In this document: one piece after another, positions 32,782-42,041 of the stretch | Layout of the letters: each line of letters begins with the position of its first letter | Numbering within the stretch: the stretch's first letter is position 1 | Source: Ilumatobacteraceae bacterium | GTDB lineage: Bacteria; Actinomycetota; Acidimicrobiia; Acidimicrobiales; Ilumatobacteraceae | Assembly: GCA_017853385.1 (NCBI GenBank) | Contig: JAFMJR010000007.1 | Location: 1 to 47,965 of the forward strand | Reading direction: 5' to 3' | DNA length: 47,965 nt | The notes under the pieces: model-generated | What the model was told of the DNA's origin: nothing | Seen by the model: the letters and a program-made list of their open reading frames with translations, nothing else | Databases searched by the model: none | Program-made: the position numbers and the translations under genes

Positions 32782-34752
32782 GTGACTTCTTCTGCCCGTT
32801 TTTCGCCCGAATTTGACGCCCAAGCCGTTTCCTTAATTCGAGGGTTGGCAATGGATGCGCCGTTATATGCCAAGAGCGGACACCAAGGAACGGCCATGGC
32901 TCTCGCGCCTCTTGCTCATGTTTTGTACAGCAGAATTCTTCGACACGCTCCTTCGCAACCGTTGTGGAGAAATCGTGATCGTTTCATCTTGTCCAATGGA
33001 CATGCATCCATTCTTCAGTACGCCTTGTTGTTTCTCAACGGTTACGGATTGGAAATTGAGGACATCAAAGCGTTTCGCCAATGGGATTCACAGACACCTG
33101 GTCATCCAGAAGTTGGCCATACATCTGGAGTTGAAGTAACCACAGGTCCACTCGGTCAAGGATTCGCTAATGCGGTCGGCATGGCAATTGCAGAGCGAAA
33201 TCTACGTGAGCGTTTCGGAAAAGAAGTGATGGACCATCACACCTATGTGCTTGCAGGTGATGGTTGCTTCATGGAAGGTGTCAGCCATGAGGCAGCATCG
33301 CTAGCCGGTCACCTTGGTCTTGATCGTCTGGTCTGCGTGTTTGATGACAACGGAATCACCATTGATGGCAGTACTTCATTGACTTGCTCAGATGATGTTG
33401 CTCAGCGTTTTAGCAGCTATGGATGGAACGTAATTCAAGGCGGGGAAATTGGTGAAGATCTCGACGCGCTTGAGTCCATGTTGCTGAAGGCTCGTTCGCA
33501 TCAGGGGCAGCCAACCCTTTGCATCATCAAAACACATATCGGTTACCCATCCCCAGATTTCACCGATGCTCATGAAGCACATGGAAACCCATTTACTGCA
33601 GAGCACGTTTCGCGCACCAAAGCATTGATGGGTATTCCCGATGAGCCATTTTGGGCACCAGATTCTGTGGTTGACGAATATCGAACAAGTATGAGATCTC
33701 ATGGAACATCTTTGGTTGATGAGTATGAAGCCAATGTGCGCCACGCTGACCATCGTGAGATTTTTGATCGTTGTTGGCAAAAACCGGAAGCATCTTCTAT
33801 TGAAAGTTTGTTGCCCGATTTTGCCCCAGATTCAAATCTTGCAACTCGACAAGCAATTCAACAATGTATTGAATCAACAGTCAGTGAGTTACCAGGTTTG
33901 CTCATTGGCTCAGCCGACCTCACAGGCAACACAGGCGTAAAAGTTAAAACAGTTGGCGCTCAATCAAAACAGTTGCCTACTGGGCAGCAGGTGTATTTCG
34001 GTATTCGCGAACATGCAATGGGAGCCGCCATGGTCGGTATGGCGCTACACGGTGGAGTCATACCTGTCGGTGGAACATTTTTCGTTTTTGCTGACTACAT
34101 GCGACCTGCAATCCGACTTGCAGCACTCTCTCGAGCTCGAGTGGTGTTCGTATTCACACATGATTCGGTTGGAGTTGGAGAAGATGGTCCAACTCACCAA
34201 CCCGTAGAACATCTCGCAAGTTTGCGCGTGATACCAGGTTTGCAAGTAATTCGCCCCGCAGATTCAAACGAAACCAAGGTTGCTTGGGAGTGTGCACTTG
34301 CCTATGACGGTCCAACTGCGTTGGTGCTCAGTAGACAATCTCTGCCCATCTCAACAAATGGAGATGCAGTTCGCTTTGGTGCAGAGACAATTATTGATGT
34401 CGACAGCCCTGAAGTGATTCTTGTCGGTACTGGAAGCGAAGTTTCCGTATGCGTAAGAGCGGCCGAACTGTTGAAAACTCAAGGCGTAAGGGCAAATGTT
34501 GTATCAATGCCTTCCATTGATCGTTTTGAAGCCCAACAGCAGCAGTACAAGGAAACGGTTTTTGTCCAAAATGTTCCAGTTGTTTCAGTTGAGGCCGGAG
34601 TGACATTTGGATGGTCGGCGTACGCCGATGATGCCATTGGTATTGACCGATTCGGGGCAAGTGCACCTGGTTCCATTGTGATGTCAAAATTAGGAATAGA
34701 CGCCGAGCATGTAGCACGCCGTGCCGCTGCACTACTTCAAAAAAAGAAATAG
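32782..34752 (+). CDS. tkt: Transketolase
   Basis: A 656-residue thiamine-diphosphate enzyme of the non-oxidative pentose phosphate pathway. It has the N-terminal His/Gly segment KSGHQGTAMALA, the ThDP motif GDGCFMEG (residues about 155-162) with the downstream Asn in DDNGITIDG, the catalytic Glu in FGIREHAM, and the THDSVGVGEDGPTHQPVEHLA block. GTG at 32782 is preferred; an upstream TTG at 32755 would overlap the previous gene and adds only unlikely residues. Transaldolase follows after 6 bases. Confidence 0.94.
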   Translation: MTSSARFSPEFDAQAVSLIRGLAMDAPLYAKSGHQGTAMALAPLAHVLYSRILRHAPSQPLWRNRDRFILSNGHASILQYALLFLNGYGLEIEDIKAFRQWDSQTPGHPEVGHTSGVEVTTGPLGQGFANAVGMAIAERNLRERFGKEVMDHHTYVLAGDGCFMEGVSHEAASLAGHLGLDRLVCVFDDNGITIDGSTSLTCSDDVAQRFSSYGWNVIQGGEIGEDLDALESMLLKARSHQGQPTLCIIKTHIGYPSPDFTDAHEAHGNPFTAEHVSRTKALMGIPDEPFWAPDSVVDEYRTSMRSHGTSLVDEYEANVRHADHREIFDRCWQKPEASSIESLLPDFAPDSNLATRQAIQQCIESTVSELPGLLIGSADLTGNTGVKVKTVGAQSKQLPTGQQVYFGIREHAMGAAMVGMALHGGVIPVGGTFFVFADYMRPAIRLAALSRARVVFVFTHDSVGVGEDGPTHQPVEHLASLRVIPGLQVIRPADSNETKVAWECALAYDGPTALVLSRQSLPISTNGDAVRFGAETIIDVDSPEVILVGTGSEVSVCVRAAELLKTQGVRANVVSMPSIDRFEAQQQQYKETVFVQNVPVVSVEAGVTFGWSAYADDAIGIDRFGASAPGSIVMSKLGIDAEHVARRAAALLQKKK

Positions 34753-34758
34753 CCGACA

Positions 34759-35862
34759 ATGACATCATCACGTTTACGGGAATTATTTGACCAAACCGGT
34801 CAGAGTCCATGGCTCGACAACTTGAAGCGCGAGTATCTCCTCAATGGAGAGTTTGAGCGTGTTATTTCAAACGGAATTCGTGGACTCACGTCAAATCCAA
34901 CGATTTTTCAAAAAGCCATTCAAGGCTCAGCTTTGTATGACCATCAATTTTCAGAGGTTGCGGAAAAGGGTGCAACTACTGAAGAGATTTTTTGGGAACT
35001 GGTAATTTCTGATATCACCGACGCCGCAGACATTTTCCATCCTCTATACACCTCATCATCCGGCTTAGACGGGTTTGTGAGTGTTGAGGTATCTCCAGAA
35101 CTTGCCCATGACTGTGATGGCACTATTGCTGCAGCTCAAAATTTGCACGATCGAATTGGCCGACGCAATGTAATGATCAAGATTCCTGCCACAAAGGCTT
35201 GCATTCCTGCGATTGAGGAAGTGATTAGCCGAGGAATCAATGTAAATGTCACCTTGATCTTTGGGCTTGAGCGATATCAACAGGTGATGGATGCGTACAT
35301 CAGGGGCATCACACGTTTGAAATCATCAAATCCAACTCTTGTACAAGAGGTTTCATCGGTGGCGAGTTTCTTTATCTCGCGTGTTGACTCCGAAATTGAT
35401 CGCCAGTTGGATGCGCTTTCTTCCGAAGAAGCATTGAGTCTCCGAGGGAAAGCAGCCATTGCTCAAGCCAAAGTCGCCTATGCCATGTTTGAAAAGACAT
35501 TTGGAAGCAGTCAGTGGCAAACACTCGCTCAAATGGGTGCTCAAGTTCAACGACCATTGTGGGCATCAACCAGCACGAAGAACCCTGAATACCCAGACAC
35601 TATTTATGTAGACCAATTGATTGGTCCGCACTCTGTGAATACTCTGCCCGATTCAACAATGGAAGCTTTCAGTGATCATGGATCTATTGAAGAGACCATC
35701 ACCAAAAATGTTGATGAGGCTCATCGGACACTCAGCGCACTTCAATCAATTGGAATCAACATGTCGGAAGTTGCGGACAAGCTTGAACGTGAGGGTGTCG
35801 CGTCGTTCGCTCAAAGTTTTGTAGATGTGTTGCAGGTGCTAGAAGATAAACGAAGTCGGTAA
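34759..35862 (+). CDS. tal: Transaldolase
   Basis: A 367-residue TIM-barrel aldolase that moves a three-carbon unit between sugar phosphates. The Schiff-base lysine is Lys141 in NVMIKIPAT. The family blocks TSNPTIFQKAI (44-54), NVNVTLIF and SRVDSEID are also present. The length fits the long (actinobacterial/cyanobacterial) transaldolase class. It begins 6 bases after transketolase and is followed 4 bases later by the LOG-family gene, so the three are very likely an operon. zwf, opcA and pgi, often nearby in actinobacteria, are absent here. Confidence 0.95.
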   Translation: MTSSRLRELFDQTGQSPWLDNLKREYLLNGEFERVISNGIRGLTSNPTIFQKAIQGSALYDHQFSEVAEKGATTEEIFWELVISDITDAADIFHPLYTSSSGLDGFVSVEVSPELAHDCDGTIAAAQNLHDRIGRRNVMIKIPATKACIPAIEEVISRGINVNVTLIFGLERYQQVMDAYIRGITRLKSSNPTLVQEVSSVASFFISRVDSEIDRQLDALSSEEALSLRGKAAIAQAKVAYAMFEKTFGSSQWQTLAQMGAQVQRPLWASTSTKNPEYPDTIYVDQLIGPHSVNTLPDSTMEAFSDHGSIEETITKNVDEAHRTLSALQSIGINMSEVADKLEREGVASFAQSFVDVLQVLEDKRSR

Positions 35863-35866
35863 ATCA

Positions 35867-36880
35867 ATGCCTGAAAAGACAGTTGAGCAGGCAGTCGCTG
35901 AACTTGTAAGCGAATTCGGCGGTAAACATGACTCTGATTATGTGTCGCATATGGTGCACACGGCCCTCGGTCTTGGTGCAGACAAAACGTCCACGCTTGA
36001 TTTGAAGATTGCTTCTTCGGCGTTAAAGGAAATGCGTGAGGCATTTGCCATGTTTGACCCTTACGCCGACAAAAAGAAGGTCACCATTTTCGGTTCGGCT
36101 AGAACGAAAAAGGATGATCCTTTGTATTTGCATACACAGCATGTGGCTGCAGAATTAGCTGCTAAGGGCTGGATGGTGGTGACTGGTGCTGGACCAGGAA
36201 TTATGGAAGCCGGCATGGCTGGTGCTGGCCGAGAAAATTCAATTGGAGTGTCCATTCGCTTGCCTTTTGAGGCATCAGCCAATCCAATTATTGCTGGCGA
36301 CGGAAAATTCGTTGAAATGCGTTACTTCTTCACTCGAAAACTGATGCTGATGAAGGACAGTCAAGCATTTATCTGTATGCCTGGCGGGTTTGGCACGTTA
36401 GACGAGACGTTTGAATTACTCACTCTCATGCAAACTGGCAGAGGTGCTATTGCGCCAACGGTCTTGCTTGATCTTCCAGGAGATCATTTTTGGCAGCGAA
36501 TGAATGAGTTCATCAATTTGCAGTTGCTTCCTCGCGGTTTGATATCTCAGTCCGACCTGTCTCTGTACCGAGTATGCGAAAGCACATCAGAAGCAGTGGC
36601 CGAAATTGAGCAGTTTTACCGAGTGTTTCATTCGGTCCGATATGTCGGAAAGAACCTCATCGTGAGACTTAATCAGCAGATTTCACCCGAATATTTAGTG
36701 AGAATAAACGCTGATTTTGGTTTCCTATGCAAGCAGGGCTTTTTTGAAACGTGCGATGCGACACCTCAAGAGATTCAAGGCAACGACAATCTGGACAAAT
36801 ACCGCATCAAATTTGAATTCGTACGACATGATTTGGGTGGTCTTAGAGACCTCATCGATTGCATCAATCGAGCCGACTAA
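35867..36880 (+). CDS. LOG-family (TIGR00730) Rossmann-fold protein
   Basis: A 337-residue protein whose centre (about 65-245) is the LOG/TIGR00730 Rossmann domain, with VTIFGSAR, VTGAGPGIMEAGM and the signature PGGFGTLDE. Characterised members are nucleoside 5'-monophosphate phosphoribohydrolases that release cytokinins; others hydrolyse nucleotides. The family is usually 180-250 residues, so this one has an N-terminal extension of about 60 residues and a C-terminal extension of about 90. It is probably co-transcribed with tkt and tal. Its 3' end overlaps a small convergent gene by 17 bases. Confidence 0.86.
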   Translation: MPEKTVEQAVAELVSEFGGKHDSDYVSHMVHTALGLGADKTSTLDLKIASSALKEMREAFAMFDPYADKKKVTIFGSARTKKDDPLYLHTQHVAAELAAKGWMVVTGAGPGIMEAGMAGAGRENSIGVSIRLPFEASANPIIAGDGKFVEMRYFFTRKLMLMKDSQAFICMPGGFGTLDETFELLTLMQTGRGAIAPTVLLDLPGDHFWQRMNEFINLQLLPRGLISQSDLSLYRVCESTSEAVAEIEQFYRVFHSVRYVGKNLIVRLNQQISPEYLVRINADFGFLCKQGFFETCDATPQEIQGNDNLDKYRIKFEFVRHDLGGLRDLIDCINRAD

Positions 36881-37052
36881 GGACCCCGATCGCCTTTTCA
36901 ATCGCACGGCGCGCTTGTGTGATTTGACGTTCTAACTCTGGTCTCTTTGCTTGTCCTTCGCGGTGCGCTTCTTTCAGCGCATCTAGGGCTTTGTCGGCCA
37001 AGTCTTCAGAGACACTCTGTAGGTTGCTGACGATTTCTTCCAAGGATGCCAC
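36864..37052 (-). CDS. Small helical protein of unknown function (62 aa)
   Basis: I do not recognise it. It is 62 residues, all alpha-helical and coiled-coil-like, with alternating charged residues (segments DLADKALDALKEAHREG and TQARRAIEKAIG). The GTG at 37052 is chosen because AAGG (37060-37063) sits 7 bases upstream; TTG codons at 37058 and 37043 fit less well. It overlaps the end of the convergent LOG gene by 17 bases. It is divergent from the Cys-rich protein gene with 33 bases between the starts. Base use is like the neighbours. Confidence 0.6.
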   Translation of the reverse strand: MASLEEIVSNLQSVSEDLADKALDALKEAHREGQAKRPELERQITQARRAIEKAIGVLSRLD

Positions 37053-37085
37053 AATCAAACCTTACTTCGTCTATCGTTATCGCTC

Positions 37086-37817
37086 GTGCCAAAGCCAAAA
37101 GACCTTCACGAATACATCAGCTTCTCTGACCCTAACTCTGATCAGACCTGGATGATTGATGCCACCTATCTCAAATCAAACTGGACATGCATTTATGGAT
37201 CCGGTTGTAAAGGTGTGTTGGATGACGACGCAACAAAACTTCAGCATGGTTGCTGTAGTTACGGTGCACACTTCATTGATAAGAAAGACCTCGCATCAGT
37301 GAAGCGTTCGGTCGCTCGCTTAAAGCCTGAGCACTGGCAAAACATGGAACGCGGCAAGAATGGAAAATGGCTGGGCAAAGAACGTGACGGCGCGGACGTA
37401 ACGCGCAAAGTCAACGGTGTTTGTATTTTTCACAATGATGCATCGTTCGAAGGTGGCTTAGGTTGCGCCTTTCACATTGCAGCTCTTGAAGCTGGTGAGC
37501 GCCCTATGGACTGGAAGCCAGACGTGTGTTGGCAAGTTCCTTTGCGACTTGAAGAATTTACGGAAGACGACGGTCATGTTGTGTCATTCGTGCGTGAATG
37601 GAAACGCCGAGACTGGGGCGAGGGTGGTCATGATTTCCATTGGTGGTGCACCGACGACTCCAAGGCATTTGTTGGCAAAAACCCCGTGTATCAATATTTG
37701 AAAGACGAGCTCACAGAATTAGTAGGTCCAACGATTTATAAAATGATCGTTGAAACTCTTGAGCGTGATACTGCAGTGGCTGTAGCGCATCCGAAGATGA
37801 AGACAAAGAAGAGTTAG
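37086..37817 (+). CDS. Cysteine-rich conserved protein (YkgJ/DUF3109-like metal binder)
   Basis: A 243-residue soluble protein with many conserved-looking cysteines: CIYGSGC, GCCSYG, VCIFHND, LGCAFHIAA, DVCWQVPL and WWCTDD, with several His and aromatic residues. The order of GCCS, CIFHN, GCAFH and CWQ blocks is similar to zinc/iron-chelating YkgJ and DUF3109-type proteins. No function is established to me; metal binding is inferred from the Cys/His blocks. The C-terminal 40 residues are basic. GTG start at 37086. The stop overlaps the typA stop by 4 bases (TTAG). Confidence 0.68.
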   Translation: MPKPKDLHEYISFSDPNSDQTWMIDATYLKSNWTCIYGSGCKGVLDDDATKLQHGCCSYGAHFIDKKDLASVKRSVARLKPEHWQNMERGKNGKWLGKERDGADVTRKVNGVCIFHNDASFEGGLGCAFHIAALEAGERPMDWKPDVCWQVPLRLEEFTEDDGHVVSFVREWKRRDWGEGGHDFHWWCTDDSKAFVGKNPVYQYLKDELTELVGPTIYKMIVETLERDTAVAVAHPKMKTKKS

Positions 37818-39661
37818 TTTCCCGACTTCTTTGCATAACGGCGGCGGTCCTCAAGGGTGAGGTAACGCTTGCGAATTCGAATGAAGTTTGGAGTTACTTC
37901 AACCAATTCGTCATCGCCAATCCACTCAATGGCAGTTTCAAGCGTGTGAGTAACTGGCGTTGCAAGTTTTGGACCATCATCATGGCTGTGTGTGCGGATG
38001 TTCGTCTTTTCTTTCGCACGAACTGCGTTCACCACCATCTCGTCTTCGCGTGCATTTTCTCCAATGACCATGCCTTCATAAGTGTCGTCACCAGGAGACA
38101 CAAACAGGGTTCCGCGAAGCTGCAAGTTGTCTAATGCATATGCAGTTGTTGTTCCCATACGGTCAGCAACCATTGCTCCACCTAAACGATGCGGCAGTTC
38201 GCCGCACCACGGCATCCAACCAGCAAGGCTTTGATGCAACAGTGCGGTGCCGCGGGTAACCGTAAGCAGCAACGAACGGAATCCGATAAGACCACGTGAA
38301 GGCGCTTCGAAGCTCACGATGGTTCTACCCGGGTCTCCAGGGCGCAGGTCGGTGATTCGACCTTTTCTTGGAGCAAGCGCCTGAGTAATTGCACCCACGT
38401 ATTCATCTGGAACGTCGCAGGTGCCTGTTTCTAGAGGCTCCTGACGCTTTCCATCAACTTCCTTCGTAATTACTTCTGGGCGGCTTACTTGCAACTCAAA
38501 GCCTTCCCGGCGCATGTTCTCGATAAGCACAGCAAGTTGCAATTCTCCACGACCAGCAACTTCCATCACTTCTGCAACTTCGGTATTGGAAACTTTGATA
38601 CTTACGTTTCCAAGAATCTCTTTATTCAATCGATCACGCAAGTGACGACTTGTGAGGTATTTGCCGTCGCGACCCGCGTATGGAGAAGTATTTACTCCAA
38701 AACTCATTCGCAAAACTGGTTCGTCAACCTCAAGACGTGGAAGTGCAACCGGATTGTCAACTGATGCAATGGTGTCACCCACCTCCACCTCTTCAATTCC
38801 CGAAAGAATGAACAAGTCACCTGCAACTATCTCAGTTGCGTCTGAACGCTCAATTCCAGAAAACTGGAAAAGGCTGCTGAGCTTGCGTTTCAAGACTGGA
38901 TTGGCATTGGTTTCAGTTGGCTTTTGACAAACCGCAACGTTGTCGCCTTTGCGTAAAACTCCTGAAATCACTCGACCAATTGCGAGACGACCCAAATAAT
39001 CAGAAGCATCGAGGTTTGTCACCATTGCTTGCAAAGGAGCATTTGCATCATTTTTAGGGGCAGGAATATGTTCAACAATTGCATCAAGGAGCGGGCTGAG
39101 ATCTGCATCAGCGGCTGGCATTCCAAGACCCTTCATTGCCCTACTTTCACGAGCAACGGCTGAGTACACAGGAAATGACAGGTGATGGTCAGCGTGCGCG
39201 AGATCAAGGAAAAGCTGTTCAACCTCTTGAAGAACTTCTTCTTTTCGTTCATCTTGTCGATCAACTTTGTTGATCACCAAAATCACGGGAAGGTCAAGCG
39301 TTAGAGCCTTTGACAACACATAACGCGTTTGCGGTAATGGGCCTTCAGCTGCGTCTACAAGTAACAAAATTCCGTCAACCAGAGCCAATGCACGCTCTAC
39401 TTCACCACCGAAGTCAGCGTGACCAGGTGTGTCTACAAGATTGATCTTGGTGCCCTTCCACTCAATCTGAGCAGCCTTGGCCAAGATGGTGATTCCTCGT
39501 TCGCGCTCTTGGTCGTCATTGTCCATGACACGCTCAACTACAGCGGCATGAGCTGCAAAGGTTCCTGTACTACGCAACAGCGCATCTACGAGGGTGGTTT
39601 TTCCATGGTCTACGTGCGCCACTAAGGCGATGTTTCGTAACTTCTCAGATTGTTGTGTCAT
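37814..39661 (-). CDS. typA: Ribosome-associated GTPase TypA/BipA
   Basis: A 615-residue translational GTPase related to EF-G. The G1 motif AHVDHGKTT (about 14-22), the RGITI switch, DTPGHADF and NKVD motifs, and the C-terminal TypA-specific domain are all present; family length is about 600-615. The protein binds ribosomes and helps growth under stress and in the cold. Start ATG at 39661. The small DUF3073-like gene is 38 bases upstream on the same strand and could share a transcript. Confidence 0.95.
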   Translation of the reverse strand: MTQQSEKLRNIALVAHVDHGKTTLVDALLRSTGTFAAHAAVVERVMDNDDQERERGITILAKAAQIEWKGTKINLVDTPGHADFGGEVERALALVDGILLLVDAAEGPLPQTRYVLSKALTLDLPVILVINKVDRQDERKEEVLQEVEQLFLDLAHADHHLSFPVYSAVARESRAMKGLGMPAADADLSPLLDAIVEHIPAPKNDANAPLQAMVTNLDASDYLGRLAIGRVISGVLRKGDNVAVCQKPTETNANPVLKRKLSSLFQFSGIERSDATEIVAGDLFILSGIEEVEVGDTIASVDNPVALPRLEVDEPVLRMSFGVNTSPYAGRDGKYLTSRHLRDRLNKEILGNVSIKVSNTEVAEVMEVAGRGELQLAVLIENMRREGFELQVSRPEVITKEVDGKRQEPLETGTCDVPDEYVGAITQALAPRKGRITDLRPGDPGRTIVSFEAPSRGLIGFRSLLLTVTRGTALLHQSLAGWMPWCGELPHRLGGAMVADRMGTTTAYALDNLQLRGTLFVSPGDDTYEGMVIGENAREDEMVVNAVRAKEKTNIRTHSHDDGPKLATPVTHTLETAIEWIGDDELVEVTPNFIRIRKRYLTLEDRRRYAKKSGN

Positions 39662-39699
39662 TTGTTGGGGGTGATGTGAAAAAGTCGATTACGACTTGA

Positions 39700-39894
39700 T
39701 TAGATCTCTTCCTCTTCGCTTTCTTCGTCGTCTTCATCGAATCTCACGCCATAGCGTTCTGCAATGGCTGCGTATTCGTCCTCTTCGGTCTGCGGCGAAC
39801 GCGAACGACCACCAAAACCTAAATCTTCGGCCGTTGGCCCTGATTGCTTCAATCTGCGCGCTTCTTCAAAGCGACGATGACGACCCTTCTTCAC
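39700..39894 (-). CDS. Small acidic-tailed protein (DUF3073-like)
   Basis: A 64-residue protein with a basic N-terminus (KKGRHRRFEEARRLKQ) and an acidic tail (DEDDEESEEEE), including a middle DEYAAIAERYG segment. This layout, with GRxxxxxxxAR-LK then DxYAxxA-Y and an acidic end, resembles DUF3073 of actinobacteria, whose function is unknown. The only start is GTG at 39894, with GGAG 8 bases upstream. The site is embedded in a possible RNA structure described separately. Distance from typA is 38 bases. Confidence 0.7.
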   Translation of the reverse strand: MKKGRHRRFEEARRLKQSGPTAEDLGFGGRSRSPQTEEDEYAAIAERYGVRFDEDDEESEEEEI

Positions 39895-39938
39895 GGTAGG
39901 GGCTCCGAACTGTGCTCGGACGACTACCGCCTCGGTAG
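39894..39938 (-). promoter_or_regulatory. Candidate structured leader covering the RBS and start codon
   Basis: In the minus-strand transcript order: CTACCG (39938-39933), AGG, CGGTAG (39929-39924), TCG, a hairpin TCCGA-GCACAGT-TCGGA (39920-39904), then CTACCG (39899-39894), whose last base is the first base of the GTG. The single CGGTAG can pair with the upstream CTACCG or with the downstream one that overlaps the start. The ribosome-binding site GGAG (39906-39903) lies in the inner hairpin. Sequence pattern only; no folding energy was computed. Confidence 0.4.
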
Positions 39939-39997
39939 CCGCCTATTGAATAAACATCGGCATGTACTCTAGCCGTTGAGCTGCCCAGAAAATGGCT

Positions 39998-41140
39998 TTA
40001 TTGCAAGGTTGTAGGCAAAAGTCGCAGGCGACCCCGCCCATCGAAACTAAGTCCGGCTTCACCAGAAAGTATCCGCTCTATGTCCTTGCCCACGATCTCG
40101 GCTCTCCACCCTGTGGATAAACGGGAAGTCTTTGACTTACGCAACAAATCCATGATGTCTTGCCTTGTACCCAGGAGTGTTGCATCTACCTGGTGCTCAC
40201 GTGCAAGTTCACCAATCCATGCCGCAATGAGACTCATGGCTGGTCTGAACTCTTTATCAACATCGTCATGGTCAGATTGAGGAATGCGGGCTTCTTTGTT
40301 GCGACCCTCAGCAACGGCATTAATGATTTCTTGACCGACCTGTCCACCTATTTGACGAGATTCAAGTCCACGAATTGACTCAAGATCACTGATTGAGTGC
40401 GGCATCGCATGTGCGATGCCAAGCAACGCAATATCTGAAAGAACTCTTCGCGGCGGCATGTCGTGATGCATCGCCTTACGCTCACGCCATTCTGCAACGG
40501 ATTGAGCAACTCCTCGTGAATGTGGTTTCAGTGTTCGTACTTCCTTGATACGCAGCCACGCATCAGCAGGATCTTGAGGGCCCGATGGCCGTGTACGAAG
40601 TTCTTCGCATGCTTGCTCGGCCCAAGTTGCACGACCAAGCTCCGCCAAGCGCTTCATCAGACTGTCATGCAGAACGAACAGATAATCAACATCGCTTGCT
40701 GCGTATTTCTGTTGATCTTGGCTGAGTGGTCGTCGCAACCAATCAGTAAGACGATCTCCCTTAGGTAGTGAGATTTTAAGCTCATTTTGCACAAGAGACG
40801 CTAACGATGGTGTTGACATGCCAATGAACCCTGCAGATAGTTGAGTGTCAAAAATGCGACGCGGAATAGATCCCGATGCGTGCTGTAAAACTTCTAAATC
40901 TTGCTGTGCGGCGTGCACGATACAAAGAACATCTGCTTCAAATAATCGCGTCAGCAGCGATGGATCTATTGCTAACGGATCGACAAGAGCCGTCGACTCA
41001 CCCACCCGAATCTGCAGTAATGCAAGCTTTGGGTAATAAGTCTTCTCACGATGAAACTCAGTGTCAAGTGCGTAGCGGTCAGACGCAATTGCTTGATCAA
41101 TGAAATCATTTAATGATGAATCGTCATCTATCCAAATCAT
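39998..41140 (-). CDS. rnd: Ribonuclease D
   Basis: A 380-residue 3'-5' exoribonuclease of the DEDD superfamily. The DEDDy residues are visible: DTEFHREKTYYP (Asp/Glu, about 26-37), HAAQQDLEVL (Asp, about 76-85) and YAASDVDYL (Tyr and Asp, about 145-153). Residues about 205-280 form an HRDC domain. The enzyme trims tRNA and other small RNAs. ATG start at 41140; the rhodanese gene is 12 bases upstream. Length is typical. Confidence 0.94.
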   Translation of the reverse strand: MIWIDDDSSLNDFIDQAIASDRYALDTEFHREKTYYPKLALLQIRVGESTALVDPLAIDPSLLTRLFEADVLCIVHAAQQDLEVLQHASGSIPRRIFDTQLSAGFIGMSTPSLASLVQNELKISLPKGDRLTDWLRRPLSQDQQKYAASDVDYLFVLHDSLMKRLAELGRATWAEQACEELRTRPSGPQDPADAWLRIKEVRTLKPHSRGVAQSVAEWRERKAMHHDMPPRRVLSDIALLGIAHAMPHSISDLESIRGLESRQIGGQVGQEIINAVAEGRNKEARIPQSDHDDVDKEFRPAMSLIAAWIGELAREHQVDATLLGTRQDIMDLLRKSKTSRLSTGWRAEIVGKDIERILSGEAGLSFDGRGRLRLLPTTLQ

Positions 41141-41152
41141 GAAAAAATCTGA

Positions 41153-41467
41153 CTAAGCACCAACAGACAAATCATTACCGCTGGCGGCCCAACCTGCTGT
41201 ACCACCTGCAACATTGATCAAATTATTTATGTCGAAGTCAGCTAGGTATTGACATGCACGCATGCTTCGTGAGCCTGCTTGGCAAATGACATACACATCA
41301 CCTTCAAATCTGAACTCATCTACGCGTTCTGGAACAGTTGAAAGAGGAATGGAAATAGCACCTGGCACATGGCCGGCGATGTATTCATCAGTTTCGCGAA
41401 CGTCGATAACGCGTGCGCCAGCAGGTACAAGTGGAACAAGTTCAGATACATGAATTTCAGAGATCAT
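41153..41467 (-). CDS. Single-domain rhodanese-like protein
   Basis: A 104-residue rhodanese fold with the persulfide-carrying cysteine in ICQAGSRS (about 66-73), the VIDVRETDEYIAGHVPGAISIP block and the NVAGGTAGW end. It probably moves sulfur in cofactor or tRNA modification; its position next to a mobA-like gene makes a molybdenum-cofactor link possible but unproved. ATG at 41467 is preferred, leaving a 10-base gap; ATG at 41491 in the same frame would overlap the mobA-like gene. Confidence 0.88.
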   Translation of the reverse strand: MISEIHVSELVPLVPAGARVIDVRETDEYIAGHVPGAISIPLSTVPERVDEFRFEGDVYVICQAGSRSMRACQYLADFDINNLINVAGGTAGWAASGNDLSVGA

Positions 41468-41477
41468 CAAAACCACT

Positions 41478-42032
41478 CTATTGCAAGTCATGCGGTGAAT
41501 TGATATTGCGAACTTGCGATAGTGGATATTTAACCTCAGCTATTTGTAAATTCGATATGGATCGATGAATAGCACGCTCGCCCGAAAGATACGAATTGAG
41601 GAGCTGATCCTTCACGGATTTAACATTCCAGCAGCTGAGCAACCAATGTCGCATATGGGGTCCGGATTCATCGGCTGCGACAACAACATCAGCACTACGA
41701 CGAAACTTTGCTAATTCAATAAATGAATCTGATGAAAAGTATGGGGTGTCGCACGGCGCGAATATGACATATTCAGTAGTTGCATGTTCTAGAGCATCGC
41801 AGATCGCCCCGAGCGGTCCCTGTCCTTCACGGCTGCCTGACACAAACGTGTGATTTGCAAACTCATTGTGAGAAACCTGTGGACCTAAGAACGACGGAGG
41901 AAACGTCAATGCCTGACGAAGATTGTTGTAGACACAAATTCCCATGGGAACCGAATCAATCTCATGGAGCAACTTATTGGAACCAAATCTTGAACTCAAT
42001 CCACCCGAAAAGATGAAGCCTGAAATCGACAT
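41478..42032 (-). CDS. mobA: Molybdenum cofactor guanylyltransferase (MobA-like)
   Basis: A 184-residue nucleotidyltransferase with the signature GGLSSRFGSNK (about 10-20), the GPLGAI segment and the metal-binding APCDTPY block. MobA attaches GMP to molybdopterin, but related enzymes such as MocA or IspD-like proteins share this signature. No other moa/moe gene is in the window, so the role is not confirmed. It is followed by the rhodanese gene and preceded 9 bases upstream by DUF3151, all on the same strand. Confidence 0.8.
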   Translation of the reverse strand: MSISGFIFSGGLSSRFGSNKLLHEIDSVPMGICVYNNLRQALTFPPSFLGPQVSHNEFANHTFVSGSREGQGPLGAICDALEHATTEYVIFAPCDTPYFSSDSFIELAKFRRSADVVVAADESGPHMRHWLLSCWNVKSVKDQLLNSYLSGERAIHRSISNLQIAEVKYPLSQVRNINSPHDLQ

Positions 42033-42041
42033 TCGAAATCT

